A stretch of DNA of 52,989 nucleotides, taken from assembly GCA_027488935.1 (NCBI GenBank), contig JAIYAP010000068.1, forward strand, positions 1-52,989. The letters are read 5' to 3'. This stretch comes from Saprospiraceae bacterium (lineage in GTDB: Bacteria > Bacteroidota > Bacteroidia > Chitinophagales > Saprospiraceae). This document shows, in pieces, positions 16,976 through 25,784 of the stretch. Numbering within the stretch: the first letter of the stretch is position 1; each line of letters starts with the position of its first letter. The notes beneath the pieces were generated by a model. It saw only the letters and a list, made by a program, of their open reading frames with translations. It was not told the DNA's origin and did not search any database. A program made the position numbers and the translations under genes.

Positions 16976-17119
16976 ATCCATTACCACGAGAACTCAGCAA
17001 AATAGTCCTTATTAATACGAAAAGATGGTACCAATGCTACCCAAATCATGCATAACAACTGAAGCCTCCTTAAGTCCCGTGTATCTATCTGAGTATTGAG
17101 TGCAATAAAACAGCCCTGC

Positions 17120-18997
17120 CTACTTTTTCACCTGCATCGCCTCCACCACCGCCTCCGGAAGCAAAGGCAGCCCGATTTTTGCCCGCCAATCGTTTACGGT
17201 GTTTTCATCGCCTTCCCAGGGCGACAGTTCCACGCTGCCATCTTCCATATTTTGATAGTACAGCAGGTAACGCTGGGGTTTTCCCAATAAAACCCTGATA
17301 TGGTCGTAACAAAAGGCATACATTTTCCAGGGGAGCTCACCCGCCAAACAAGCCTGTTCCAAGGCAGGGAGCCAAGTCAGGTGTGCGGCGATATCGCCGG
17401 AGTTCATGAGCAAATGAAAAGCATTGTTCACGGCACTTTCGCTGTAGTTGCCTTTCTTGGGCCAGCCTGTTTTTTGCAAGATGGGATATATGGTTTTGTA
17501 ACTCATTTCGGATTGCTTGCGGACGGCAGCATCGGTTTTACCGGGTATTTCCACTTCATAACGGTCTTCACCGGGCATATTTCCCGGAAGACGGTTCAAT
17601 ATTACCGCCAATTGTTCGCCTTCATACCGACAAGTTTCAAACCGAAGTGAATCGATCAGGAAGGACTCCCTTCCATATTTGAGATTTTTGTAACTGGCAC
17701 GAACCTTCTTTTCCAGCAATGGCCATCGTTTATCCGATCGCAAGCGCTCAAACCTGGGATCGAACAATAAGAGTATGCTCGTACCTTTTTCAACTTTTGC
17801 CGTCCACCGGTCGAGGTAGGAAAATGCGGCGGCTACATTATTTTCTTTCATGGCTTTCAAGGCGTAACGATAAAACATCGCCTCCAGCGTCAAAGTAGAT
17901 TGCCTTATTTCGGTGCGGCGGTTTAGTTTACGACCTGTTTCCGTGGTATTGGGGCGATAGGGAGTATCTCCACCCAAGGCGCGCATGTAAAAACGATACG
18001 TTGGAATCTTTAGCACTTCGGTCAGGTAGGTATGTACCGCTTGCACCCGTTTTTGTGATAAGGCGATATTGTCCTTGCCAATGCTATCGGTATGCCCCGA
18101 CAATTCAAAAATCAAATCAGGGTATTTTTTTACATAGGTGGCAAAAGTATCCAGTACTGCTTGATGTTCAAGCGTTAATGCAAAGGCATCATTTTCATAC
18201 AACAGAATTTGATTGTCCATCACAGGCGTTGCGCCCAGCGCCACGGGGTCGTAACGACTACAATAATAAATGGAACTATCCGAAACAGTAGACGCATCTG
18301 GTTTTTCCACTACCGATACATTGTCAAGATAATAATGCACATAGTTATAACTACGAGATCTTGGCCATTGTAGGTCGGCAAAAACACCGATCATCAGGTA
18401 ATTACTGGTACACAGGGGCCTGACCCGCCACTTGGCCTGGTACCACTGGTCATATATAAGCGTATCTACCCCGATGAAGGGGATAATGAGTGAATTTCTT
18501 CCATTAAAAAAAGTCAGATTTTGCGGCAATAGTGCAATGCCCAGGTGTTTGCCCCAATCCGGGTCGTGCCGTTTCCCACTTTCAACGTATAACCAAAGGC
18601 TGACTTCATATAATTGACCGACCTGCATGGGTTCCGCCGTTCGCGCGGATAAATGGGTAGCCCCTTCCACCCCACCAAAAATCCCATTTACATCTGGCAA
18701 ATAGCGCATTTCAATCATCGCGTCGCCGGATTGTGGCGATATTCTGTCCATTGGACAAATTCCCCATTTTTTATCAACCGAGTTCTGTTTGTACTGTTTG
18801 TCACACAGCTGACAGCCCCAATTATCATTGTGCCAGTTGTACACATGCGAACCATATTCACCTCTGGATAAACAACTAATACACCTTACTTCGGCATGTT
18901 CCTCAAATCCGCCATTTCTAAGGATGCTTTTTTGCGCGCAAGTTTGGCTGGCTGTGCACATACAAGCCAAGAGCAGGATAAAAGGCTGGAAATTCAT
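17120..18997 (-). CDS. OmpA-domain protein with C-terminal DUF6624-like domain
   Basis: The 625-aa product starts with a signal peptide (MNFQPFILLLACMCTASQTC). Residues ~25-240 form a Cys-rich, jelly-roll-like region (ILRNGGFEEHAEVRCISCLS; YYLDNVSVVEKP). Residues ~270-370 are an OmpA-type peptidoglycan-binding domain (ELSGHTDSIGKDNIALSQKR; GRKLNRRTEI). The end (LGKPQRYLLYYQNM to WRAKIGLPLLPEA) resembles DUF6624. OmpA domains tether outer-membrane or periplasmic proteins to the cell wall; the fusion suggests a wall-bound protein that presents a carbohydrate- or protein-binding head. The gene lies between RCC1 copies A and B on the opposite strand and has no clear promoter box. Confidence 0.8.
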   Translation of the reverse strand: MNFQPFILLLACMCTASQTCAQKSILRNGGFEEHAEVRCISCLSRGEYGSHVYNWHNDNWGCQLCDKQYKQNSVDKKWGICPMDRISPQSGDAMIEMRYLPDVNGIFGGVEGATHLSARTAEPMQVGQLYEVSLWLYVESGKRHDPDWGKHLGIALLPQNLTFFNGRNSLIIPFIGVDTLIYDQWYQAKWRVRPLCTSNYLMIGVFADLQWPRSRSYNYVHYYLDNVSVVEKPDASTVSDSSIYYCSRYDPVALGATPVMDNQILLYENDAFALTLEHQAVLDTFATYVKKYPDLIFELSGHTDSIGKDNIALSQKRVQAVHTYLTEVLKIPTYRFYMRALGGDTPYRPNTTETGRKLNRRTEIRQSTLTLEAMFYRYALKAMKENNVAAAFSYLDRWTAKVEKGTSILLLFDPRFERLRSDKRWPLLEKKVRASYKNLKYGRESFLIDSLRFETCRYEGEQLAVILNRLPGNMPGEDRYEVEIPGKTDAAVRKQSEMSYKTIYPILQKTGWPKKGNYSESAVNNAFHLLMNSGDIAAHLTWLPALEQACLAGELPWKMYAFCYDHIRVLLGKPQRYLLYYQNMEDGSVELSPWEGDENTVNDWRAKIGLPLLPEAVVEAMQVKK

Positions 18998-19119
18998 TTA
19001 TTTAAGGTGTAGCGATTTAGAAAATAGGGTATCGGGTATTGTTTTATAGTTGAGGTGCTCAATTAAAATTTGCATTCATACGAATAAGGTGTAAAAAACG
19101 GTGCGCTTGCTGCATACAT

Positions 19120-19142
19120 GATTTCTTTTCACAAAAGAAATC
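19120..19142. repeat. 10-bp hairpin in the 18998-19364 gap
   Basis: GATTTCTTTT and AAAAGAAATC pair perfectly around a 3-nt loop. No T-run follows. It sits between the OmpA-domain gene and the palindrome at 19225. The rest of the gap is AT-rich DNA and the palindromic repeat. Confidence 0.5.
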
Positions 19143-19224
19143 GATTAAAACTCAAAAAATTTGATTTCTAACAATATATTTTCTTGACACAACATGCTTG
19201 GGTGGCTTTTTATAGACATTTTTA

Positions 19225-19320
19225 TTTCGCGCAGATGGTACACGGAAAAAAAAGCAGATGTTACACGGAAAGGTCTGTGTAACATCTGCGAAAACGAATC
19301 TGTGTGGCATCTGTGCGAAA
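19225..19320. repeat. nested long palindrome, member 3 of the dispersed family
   Basis: Outer arms TTTCGCGCAGATGGTACACG... and ...GGCATCTGTGCGAAA match at about 18 of 22 positions. Inner arms GCAGATGTTACACGGA and TCTGTGTAACATCTGC pair with one mismatch. Architecture and unit (CAGATGTTACACGGA) match the element at 3847-3944, so these two form one subfamily. It lies between two same-strand genes, just after the 3' end of the cytochrome c gene. Confidence 0.85.
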
Positions 19321-19364
19321 ACGATCCAGTAAGTTGCGATGTAAGACCATCCGCAACAACGCAT

Positions 19365-19943
19365 TTACATCGGAGCAATCGGGTTAGGTGCTACATTATT
19401 TACCGGTTTGATACTTTGCAGATAAGCAAAGATGGCACTGAGATCTTCCTCCTTCATGTTCACGTAATTGACCCACGGCATGGGCGGCAACAACATGCGG
19501 CTGCCATCGAGGCCTTTAGATTTACCTTCCGTCAATGCTTTTTTGAATTGGGCAAATGTCCAGTTGCCCAACCCGGTTTCATCAGGCGTGAGGTTGCTGG
19601 AAAATGAAACGCCCCAGCCACCAGCAGCGGCGGTAAGGTCGGGCGTGAACATGGCGAACCCGGCAGCCAATACTTTTTTGTCAAAATTAGGGATGGGTTG
19701 TGTGCCTGGATAACCCGATAACATCCGTTCCGGGATGATTTCGGGCCCATTTGGCCCCATGCGCTTGGGTGAATGGCAGTCATTGCAACCACAGATATTT
19801 ACAAGGTATTCACCTCTGGCTACCATGGTGGCTTTGTCCGGTGCTGCTGCAATTTGCGCACTGGATTGGGTAGTGGGTGGGGTGTTTTCTGCACATGCAC
19901 CGATAATGAATGGCATGAGCAACAATAAGTGAGTGATTTTCAT
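19365..19943 (-). CDS. c-type cytochrome lipoprotein
   Basis: The 192-aa product begins MKITHLLLLMPFIIGAC, a signal peptide with lipobox Cys17. The haem attachment motif is C53-N-D-C-H57 in a single copy, and Met in SRMLLPPMPW is a plausible sixth ligand. The motif region CGCNDCHSPKRMGPNGPE resembles monohaem cytochromes that pass electrons to periplasmic oxidases or dehydrogenases. The start at 19943 is chosen because it gives the signal peptide; a longer frame adds a 48-residue leader with no function. No partner dehydrogenase is next to it. Confidence 0.85.
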   Translation of the reverse strand: MKITHLLLLMPFIIGACAENTPPTTQSSAQIAAAPDKATMVARGEYLVNICGCNDCHSPKRMGPNGPEIIPERMLSGYPGTQPIPNFDKKVLAAGFAMFTPDLTAAAGGWGVSFSSNLTPDETGLGNWTFAQFKKALTEGKSKGLDGSRMLLPPMPWVNYVNMKEEDLSAIFAYLQSIKPVNNVAPNPIAPM

Positions 19944-19990
19944 TGTAAAAGTATTATTATTGAAATGTTGAACGGGCGTGAATGTACAAC

Positions 19991-19998
19991 CAAACCTA
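19991..19998 (-). promoter_or_regulatory. candidate -7 box for the cytochrome c gene
   Basis: Minus-strand TAGGTTTG fits TAnnTTTG and would start transcription about 40 bp before the ATG at 19943, consistent with the shorter start. The -33 element is not clear. Confidence 0.4.
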
Positions 19999-20178
19999 TT
20001 GCCTACAAATGGCCCATACTGCTTTAGCCCAATTTTATTTTGTACCCGGCAGTGTCTTGATTTCAAAACACCAAGGGTTCGAAGCAAAATATACCCAGAT
20101 TTAAACTCAGATTTAAACCCAGGTGGAAACCATACAATGGATGGTTTTTAGAACACACCGAATATTGAAAAACCTTAC

Positions 20179-20186
20179 TAAATTTG
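20179..20186 (+). promoter_or_regulatory. -7 box of RCC1 copy B
   Basis: TAAATTTG, followed by C and a T-rich leader ending AACCATGAAA. The same box and leader recur before copy C (21880-21887), which shows that the promoter was duplicated with the gene. Confidence 0.6.
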
Positions 20187-20214
20187 CATTTTTAAACCAA
20201 TTTTAATTAGAACC

Positions 20215-21591
20215 ATGAAACTTACCATTACATTATTTGCTTTTCTACTTTCATTATCCCTGCACGCCCAATGCTGGGAAAGTGCCGCGGGCGGATCTTA
20301 CCACACCGTTGCCATTACTACTGAAGGCTCACTTTGGGCTTGGGGCGGCAACGCTTTAGGTCAATTGGGGAATGGCACCTTAAATGCAGCACTTAAACCC
20401 ATTTTGATTGATTCTACTGCCAACTGGAGCCAGGTAGTCGCAAATGTTTTCACTTCGATTGCACTGAAAAACGACGGCACCCTTTGGTCTTGGGGTGACA
20501 ATGTATACGGCCAATTAGGCATCGGATCCAATACACCGTATAGCCAAGTACCCGTTCAAGTTGGAACTGCCAATAATTGGATAGCTATTTCATTGGGAAG
20601 TGCGCATGTTTTGGCACTTAAATCGGATAGTAGCCTATGGGCCTGGGGTAGTAATTTTTATGGCGGGTTAGGCAATAACTCAAATCTTAATAAAAATGCA
20701 CCTGTTCAAATTGGCAATGCCCATAATTGGGTGGCTGTGGCAGCGGGCGGATACCATAGTCTGGCGTTGAAAAGTGACGGAACCCTCTGGGCCTGGGGCT
20801 TTAATGAATATGGACAATTGGGGGATGCTACTAATATAAACAAAAAAACACCCATCCAAGTTGGAACCGATAATAAATGGAGAAAAATTGACGCTGGATA
20901 TGGATTTAACCTTGCAATCAAATCTGATGGCACGATGTGGGCTTGGGGTAATAATACTTTCGGACAAGTGGGCGATGGCACTTCCGACAATCAAAATGTG
21001 CCAAAAAAGATTGGCACGGATATTACCTGGAAAAGCATAAAAACAGGTGGCGCATTTTGCCTTGCCATTAAAGATGACGGCACCTTGTGGTCCTGGGGTC
21101 AAAACCTGGAGGGACAATTGGGCATTGGCAATACCAATACTCAATATGCTCCCACCAAAGTAGGTACCGCCAATAATTGGAAATCAGCCAATGGCGGTGA
21201 AAGTCACTCCATGGCCATTCAAACCGATGGCAATTTATGGACTTGGGGTTATGGTTCAGACGGGCAATTAGGCGATGGAACGAATGATGCTCATCTAACG
21301 CCTATCAACATTACCTGCCCTACCACCAGCATCCGACCTGTTTTGTTGGCCGACCATCTGTTGAAACTGTTTCCAAACGCAGCACATGATTACCTGCAAG
21401 TGCAATGGACCGGCATTGTTACCCAGGATTTTAAATTTGAAATTCGAAATGTACTGGGCGCAGTGGTTTGTCCGCTTCAATCGCTTAACGGAAATGAACG
21501 CGTTGATGTAAGCGCCCTGCCATCAGGCGTGTATTACTGCACTGTAAAAACGCCAGCAGGCCAGCTTAGCAAACAATTTGTGAAGCAATAA
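20215..21591 (+). CDS. secreted RCC1-repeat protein with T9SS sorting domain (copy B)
   Basis: The 458-aa product has a signal peptide (MKLTITLFAFLLSLSLHAQ), seven regular RCC1 blades with the core LWAWGxNxxGQLG, and a C-terminal T9SS type A sorting domain (KLFPNAAHDYLQVQW through LPSGVYYCTVKT to KQFVKQ). The N-terminus CWESAAGGSYHTVAI is the same as in copy C apart from one or two changes. It is predicted to be a seven-bladed propeller delivered to the cell surface. A small membrane-protein gene starts 4 bp after its stop, then copy C follows. Roughly 80-85% of residues appear shared with copy C by eye. Confidence 0.9.
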   Translation: MKLTITLFAFLLSLSLHAQCWESAAGGSYHTVAITTEGSLWAWGGNALGQLGNGTLNAALKPILIDSTANWSQVVANVFTSIALKNDGTLWSWGDNVYGQLGIGSNTPYSQVPVQVGTANNWIAISLGSAHVLALKSDSSLWAWGSNFYGGLGNNSNLNKNAPVQIGNAHNWVAVAAGGYHSLALKSDGTLWAWGFNEYGQLGDATNINKKTPIQVGTDNKWRKIDAGYGFNLAIKSDGTMWAWGNNTFGQVGDGTSDNQNVPKKIGTDITWKSIKTGGAFCLAIKDDGTLWSWGQNLEGQLGIGNTNTQYAPTKVGTANNWKSANGGESHSMAIQTDGNLWTWGYGSDGQLGDGTNDAHLTPINITCPTTSIRPVLLADHLLKLFPNAAHDYLQVQWTGIVTQDFKFEIRNVLGAVVCPLQSLNGNERVDVSALPSGVYYCTVKTPAGQLSKQFVKQ

Positions 21592-21594
21592 ATC

Positions 21595-21882
21595 ATGCGC
21601 TTACTACCCTACCTACTAATCCCCATCGCAATTGCAATATTTTGGCATAAACGCAGGCTTCCTCACCCAGGTTTAAGTTACCTATTATGCATCGTAATCC
21701 TGGAAGTTTACGCATTGGGAATTGTTGCCTTAGATAACTTTTTGCACCCCGCACCACCAGGACCTGCCTGCAACACCCCACAAATGGCTTTTTTGGTTTT
21801 TCATGTTGTCTTGTTGCCTGTGCCGTTACTGGTACAATGGATGGTTTCTAAAACGCTGCGTTTTATCGAAAAATCTGAGTAA
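21595..21882 (+). CDS. small integral membrane protein, unknown function
   Basis: The 95-aa product has about three hydrophobic segments (LLPYLLIPIAIAIFW; YLLCIVILEVYALGIVAL; AFLVFHVVLLPVPLLVQW) and a short Lys/Glu tail. It begins 4 bp after RCC1 copy B and is probably on the same transcript. No family is recognised and no second copy follows RCC1 copy C, so the gene was not part of the duplicated unit or was lost from the other copy. Its stop codon is inside the promoter -7 box of copy C. Confidence 0.6.
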   Translation: MRLLPYLLIPIAIAIFWHKRRLPHPGLSYLLCIVILEVYALGIVALDNFLHPAPPGPACNTPQMAFLVFHVVLLPVPLLVQWMVSKTLRFIEKSE

Positions 21883-21887
21883 ATTTG
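21880..21887 (+). promoter_or_regulatory. -7 box of RCC1 copy C
   Basis: TAAATTTG overlaps the TAA stop codon of the small membrane-protein gene. The leader that follows resembles that of copy B. Confidence 0.6.
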
Positions 21888-21916
21888 CCGTTTTTTAACC
21901 AAATTTTACCTAAACC

Positions 21917-23293
21917 ATGAAACAACGCTTTACCTTCCTCGCATTAATACTTTCCATCTCCCTGCATGCCCAATGCTGGGAAAGCGCCGCAGGCGGATCA
22001 TATAACACTGTTGCCATTGCAACCGACAGCACGCTTTGGACTTGGGGCGATAATGGTATCGGCCAACTGGGAAACGGATCTTTTAACGGTGAACTGAAAC
22101 CCATTCAAATAGATTCTACCCCTGTTTGGCGCCAAGTGGACGCAAACGCATCGGCTTGCATTGCCTTGAAAAACGATGGCACCCTTTGGACTTGGGGCGA
22201 CAATGGTTCCGGCCAATTGGGCATCGGATCCAGTACCCAGTATAGTCAAATACCTGTTCAAGTTGGAACTGCCAACAATTGGATCGCTGTTTCGATGGGA
22301 AGTGCACACGTTTTGGCCATCAAATCCGATAGCACCCTTTGGGCTTGGGGCAATAATTTTTATGGCGGATTGGGCATTGGCTCTAACGCAGATAAACGTT
22401 CACCCGTTCAAATTGGTACAGCCCATGATTGGATCGCAGTAGCAGGAGGTGGTTTTCATAGTTTGGCACTTAAAAGTGACGGAACCCTCTGGGCTTGGGG
22501 CTATAATGAATATGGCCAATTGGGCGATGCTACCAATGTCGACAAAAAAACACCCATCCAGGTTGGCACGGATAATAAATGGAGCAAAATTGCGGCCGGA
22601 TATACTTTTAGCCTTGCCCTCAAATCCGATGGAACCATATGGGCTTGGGGCTATAATTCGAACGGACAATTGGGCGATGGCACTACCAACGACCGCAATA
22701 CACCCAAAAAAATAGGCACCGGAAATACCTGGAACAGCATAAAAACGGGTAGCGGTCATTGCCTGGCCACCAAAAACGACGGCACCTTGTGGACCTGGGG
22801 CTATAACCTGGATGGACAACTGGGCCTCGGAAATACCAACGAACAATATGCCCCCCTTAAAGTAGGCAATGCCACCAATTGGCAATCGGCCAAGGGCGGT
22901 GGTAGTCACTCCATGGCCGTCCAAACCGATGGAACGCTGTGGACCTGGGGCTATGGCAAATACGGACAATTGGGCGACGGAACCATCCTCTCGCATGCCA
23001 CGCCAGCCATTGTCCTTTGCCAAACGAGCAGCATCCGACCTGTTTTGTTGTCCGATCATCTTTTAAAATTGTTCCCAACACCCGCACACGATGATCTTCA
23101 GGTGCAATGGACCGGAATCGTTACCCAAGATTTTACCTTCGAAATTCGAAATGTATTGGGCGCGGTGGTTTTCCCAACGCAAACCCTGCTTGGAAATGAA
23201 CGCGTGGATATAAATGCCTTGTCACCCGGTGTGTATTACCTGACCGTAAAATCCGAAGCAGGCCAAATCACCAAACAATTTGTGAAGCAATAA
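21917..23293 (+). CDS. secreted RCC1-repeat protein with T9SS sorting domain (copy C)
   Basis: This 458-aa paralogue has the same length as copy B, with a signal peptide (FTFLALILSISLHAQ), seven RCC1 blades (for example GTLWAWGYNEYGQLGDA) and a T9SS sorting domain ending KQFVKQ. Differences from copy B concentrate in loops between the blade cores, where a propeller would bind ligands, while blades 3-4 and the sorting domain are nearly unchanged. It has its own promoter. A 14-bp hairpin follows the stop codon. Confidence 0.9.
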   Translation: MKQRFTFLALILSISLHAQCWESAAGGSYNTVAIATDSTLWTWGDNGIGQLGNGSFNGELKPIQIDSTPVWRQVDANASACIALKNDGTLWTWGDNGSGQLGIGSSTQYSQIPVQVGTANNWIAVSMGSAHVLAIKSDSTLWAWGNNFYGGLGIGSNADKRSPVQIGTAHDWIAVAGGGFHSLALKSDGTLWAWGYNEYGQLGDATNVDKKTPIQVGTDNKWSKIAAGYTFSLALKSDGTIWAWGYNSNGQLGDGTTNDRNTPKKIGTGNTWNSIKTGSGHCLATKNDGTLWTWGYNLDGQLGLGNTNEQYAPLKVGNATNWQSAKGGGSHSMAVQTDGTLWTWGYGKYGQLGDGTILSHATPAIVLCQTSSIRPVLLSDHLLKLFPTPAHDDLQVQWTGIVTQDFTFEIRNVLGAVVFPTQTLLGNERVDINALSPGVYYLTVKSEAGQITKQFVKQ

Positions 23294-23300
23294 GCGGCTT

Positions 23301-23337
23301 TGTCATGGGTGTTTGCTGTATTGAAACACCCATGACA
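23301..23337. terminator. 14-bp perfect hairpin between RCC1 copy C and copA
   Basis: TGTCATGGGTGTTT (23301-23314) pairs perfectly with AAACACCCATGACA (23324-23337) around a 9-nt loop. No T-run follows, so termination may depend on other factors; it could also be an operator of copA, whose -7 box lies 20 bp downstream. Confidence 0.5.
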
Positions 23338-23357
23338 ATACCCTTTCCCAAAAACCG

Positions 23358-23365
23358 TACCTTTG
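23358..23365 (+). promoter_or_regulatory. -7 box of copA
   Basis: TACCTTTG fits TAnnTTTG. Transcription would begin near 23372, about 12 bp before the ATG at 23384. Confidence 0.55.
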
Positions 23366-23383
23366 CGCTAAAATATCCCATAT

Positions 23384-25621
23384 ATGTCGCGCAACCCTAC
23401 AATCCATTCCCCCCAACGCAGTTTCCCCATCACAGGCATGAGTTGCGCCGCCTGTGCACTGAGCGTGGAGGAAATTGCCCAGCAACAAACCGGGGTAGAA
23501 ACCGCATCCGTAAATTTTGCTACCCATACACTTACCATTGATTATCAAGCAAATAATTTATCCATCGCGCAATTGCAGCAAGCGATTGAAGCCGGTGGGT
23601 ACGGAATAATCGTAGAAACCGAAAAAGCAGACGCGCAAAAAGCACAATCGGACTATGAAAAAGCGCAACTACAAAAACTAAAAATCGACATCCGCTGGGC
23701 CATCGCATGCAGTATTCCGGTGGTAATACTCGGTATGTTTTGGATGAGTGCCCCTTATGCCAACTGGATCATGTTGGTTTTGAGTATTCCTGTGATTTTT
23801 GTGTTTGGTGCGCGCTTTTTTACCAGCGCCTGGAAACAAACCCGCATGGGCAAGGCCAACATGGATACCCTGGTGGCACTCAGCACCGGCATCGCATTTC
23901 TATTCAGCACGTTTAACACGGTGTACCCAGCCTTTTTTACACAACAAGGCTTAATGCCGCATACTTATTTCGAGTCTGCTTGTGTCGTAATCGTATTTAT
24001 TTTATTGGGTAAACTGCTCGAAGCCAATGCAATGACCCGCACCGCAGCGGCCATCCAAGGTTTGATGCAACTGCAACCTAAAACAGTGTTGCTGCTCCGA
24101 GATGGAAAAGAAATCCAGGTCCCGATCGCGGAGGTGCAGGTGGGCGATTGCGTGCTCGTGCGCCCGGGCGACCGCATCCCGGTAGATGGAAAAGTAAGCG
24201 ACGGCCATTCGCTGGTGGATGAAAGTATGCTTTCCGGCGAGGCAATTCCCGTGGAAAAAGGCCCTGGATCTGCCGTTTTTGGCGGTACGTTAAATCAAAA
24301 AGGCAGTTTTCAGTTCATTGCCGAAAAAGTAGGCAGCGCAACGGTGTTGGCCCAAATCATCCAGTATGTGCAGGAAGCGCAAGGCAGCAAGGCCCCGGTG
24401 CAAAAACAGGTAGATAAAATTGCGGGTATTTTTGTGCCCGTTGTTTTGGGCATTGCTGTCCTCACTTTTGGCGTTTGGCTGCTCTTTGGCGGCATGCAGG
24501 CGCTTCCATTGGCCCTGTTGAGCAGTGTTACCGTGCTTGTCATCGCCTGCCCTTGTGCCCTCGGACTGGCCACACCCACCGCCATCATCGTAGGCATGGG
24601 CAAGGGCGCGGAGCGGGGCATCCTCATCCGCGATGCCGCTTCCCTGGAAATGGCGCATAAAGTAGATACCATTGTATTGGATAAAACAGGAACGATCACT
24701 GCCGGAAGTCCGGTGGTAACGGATCTTGCCTGGATAAACCCGGAAGATGCTACAACCGCCGCACCGATATTATTAGGCCTCGAAATACGCTCCGAACATC
24801 CTTTGGCGGCTGCGATCACTACATTTTTAAAAGAACAATCGATTTCAGCCGCCGAAATCACGCAATTCAATAGTCTAAGCGGACAAGGGGTGGTTGGAAA
24901 TGTAGGTGCCGCCGTTTATCGTGCCGGGAGTTTGGCCTGGATGACGCAATTGGGTGTTTCAATACCTGAAAACACCCAAAAAACATTAAAAGAATGGCAA
25001 GAATCGGGCAAAACCGCCCTGCTTTTTAGCAAGAATCAAACCTTGTTGGCCTGTTTGGCGGTAGCCGATCCGATCAAACCCGGCACCCCGGACGCTTTGG
25101 AGGCATTGCAGTCGGCCGGTTTGTCTGTGTATATGTTAAGTGGCGATCACCCGAATACCGTACAAGCCGTGGCGCAGGTTTTGGGGTTAAAAAACTTTGC
25201 AGCAGGTCAAATGCCCGCCGATAAAGCGGCATTTATTGCCAATTTGCAACAAAAAGGCCATATCGTGGCCATGGCGGGCGATGGGATCAATGATGCCCAA
25301 GCCCTGGCGCAAGCCGATTTGAGCATCGCCATGGGAAAAGGCTCGGATATTGCTATTGAAGTGGCCGATATGACCCTGGTTTCGGGCGATTTACGGCAAC
25401 TGCACAAAGCCCTGCAACTGTCGAAACAGACCGTGCGCACCATCCACCAGAACCTGTTTTGGGCGTTTATTTACAACGTAATCGGCATCCCCTTAGCGGC
25501 AGGCGTGTTATATCCCATCAACGGCTTTTTGCTCAACCCCATGCTTGCGGGCGCAGCCATGGCCTTGAGTTCGGTTTCGGTTGTGGGCAATAGCCTGCGT
25601 TTAAAAAACAAACAACTTTAG
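23384..25621 (+). CDS. copA: copper-exporting P1B-type ATPase
   Basis: This 745-aa transporter uses ATP to pump monovalent copper out of the cytoplasm. An N-terminal heavy-metal domain carries GMSCAAC (Cys21, Cys24). The transmembrane metal site is CPC in [15 protein letters not shown]. The phosphorylation site is DKTGTIT, the nucleotide-binding domain has SEHPLAAAI and the hinge is [11 protein letters not shown]. The last two helices carry [16 protein letters not shown] and [15 protein letters not shown], whose Asn, Tyr, Met and Ser residues mark Cu(I) specificity. One heavy-metal domain only is normal for bacteria. No copper regulator or chaperone gene is adjacent. Confidence 0.9.
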   Translation: MSRNPTIHSPQRSFPITGMSCAACALSVEEIAQQQTGVETASVNFATHTLTIDYQANNLSIAQLQQAIEAGGYGIIVETEKADAQKAQSDYEKAQLQKLKIDIRWAIACSIPVVILGMFWMSAPYANWIMLVLSIPVIFVFGARFFTSAWKQTRMGKANMDTLVALSTGIAFLFSTFNTVYPAFFTQQGLMPHTYFESACVVIVFILLGKLLEANAMTRTAAAIQGLMQLQPKTVLLLRDGKEIQVPIAEVQVGDCVLVRPGDRIPVDGKVSDGHSLVDESMLSGEAIPVEKGPGSAVFGGTLNQKGSFQFIAEKVGSATVLAQIIQYVQEAQGSKAPVQKQVDKIAGIFVPVVLGIAVLTFGVWLLFGGMQALPLALLSSVTVLVIACPCALGLATPTAIIVGMGKGAERGILIRDAASLEMAHKVDTIVLDKTGTITAGSPVVTDLAWINPEDATTAAPILLGLEIRSEHPLAAAITTFLKEQSISAAEITQFNSLSGQGVVGNVGAAVYRAGSLAWMTQLGVSIPENTQKTLKEWQESGKTALLFSKNQTLLACLAVADPIKPGTPDALEALQSAGLSVYMLSGDHPNTVQAVAQVLGLKNFAAGQMPADKAAFIANLQQKGHIVAMAGDGINDAQALAQADLSIAMGKGSDIAIEVADMTLVSGDLRQLHKALQLSKQTVRTIHQNLFWAFIYNVIGIPLAAGVLYPINGFLLNPMLAGAAMALSSVSVVGNSLRLKNKQL

Positions 25622-25684
25622 TCCTTGTTAAAAAAAAAACCGGGTGCTTGTGCAATTTCATCACAATTTGCATCATTCCTATCG

Positions 25685-25692
25685 TAAGTTTG
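25685..25692 (+). promoter_or_regulatory. -7 box of the alpha-2-macroglobulin gene
   Basis: TAAGTTTG fits TAnnTTTG. Transcription would begin near 25699, so both possible ATG starts (25716 and 25785) are inside the transcript. Confidence 0.5.
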
Positions 25693-25784
25693 CTTGATCT
25701 TCCCAACCGTGCACCATGCGCCTAACCAACATGCATTTCCTATTGTACCATCCCTTTCTTTTTAAAAATAAATTCCAGCGTCCA

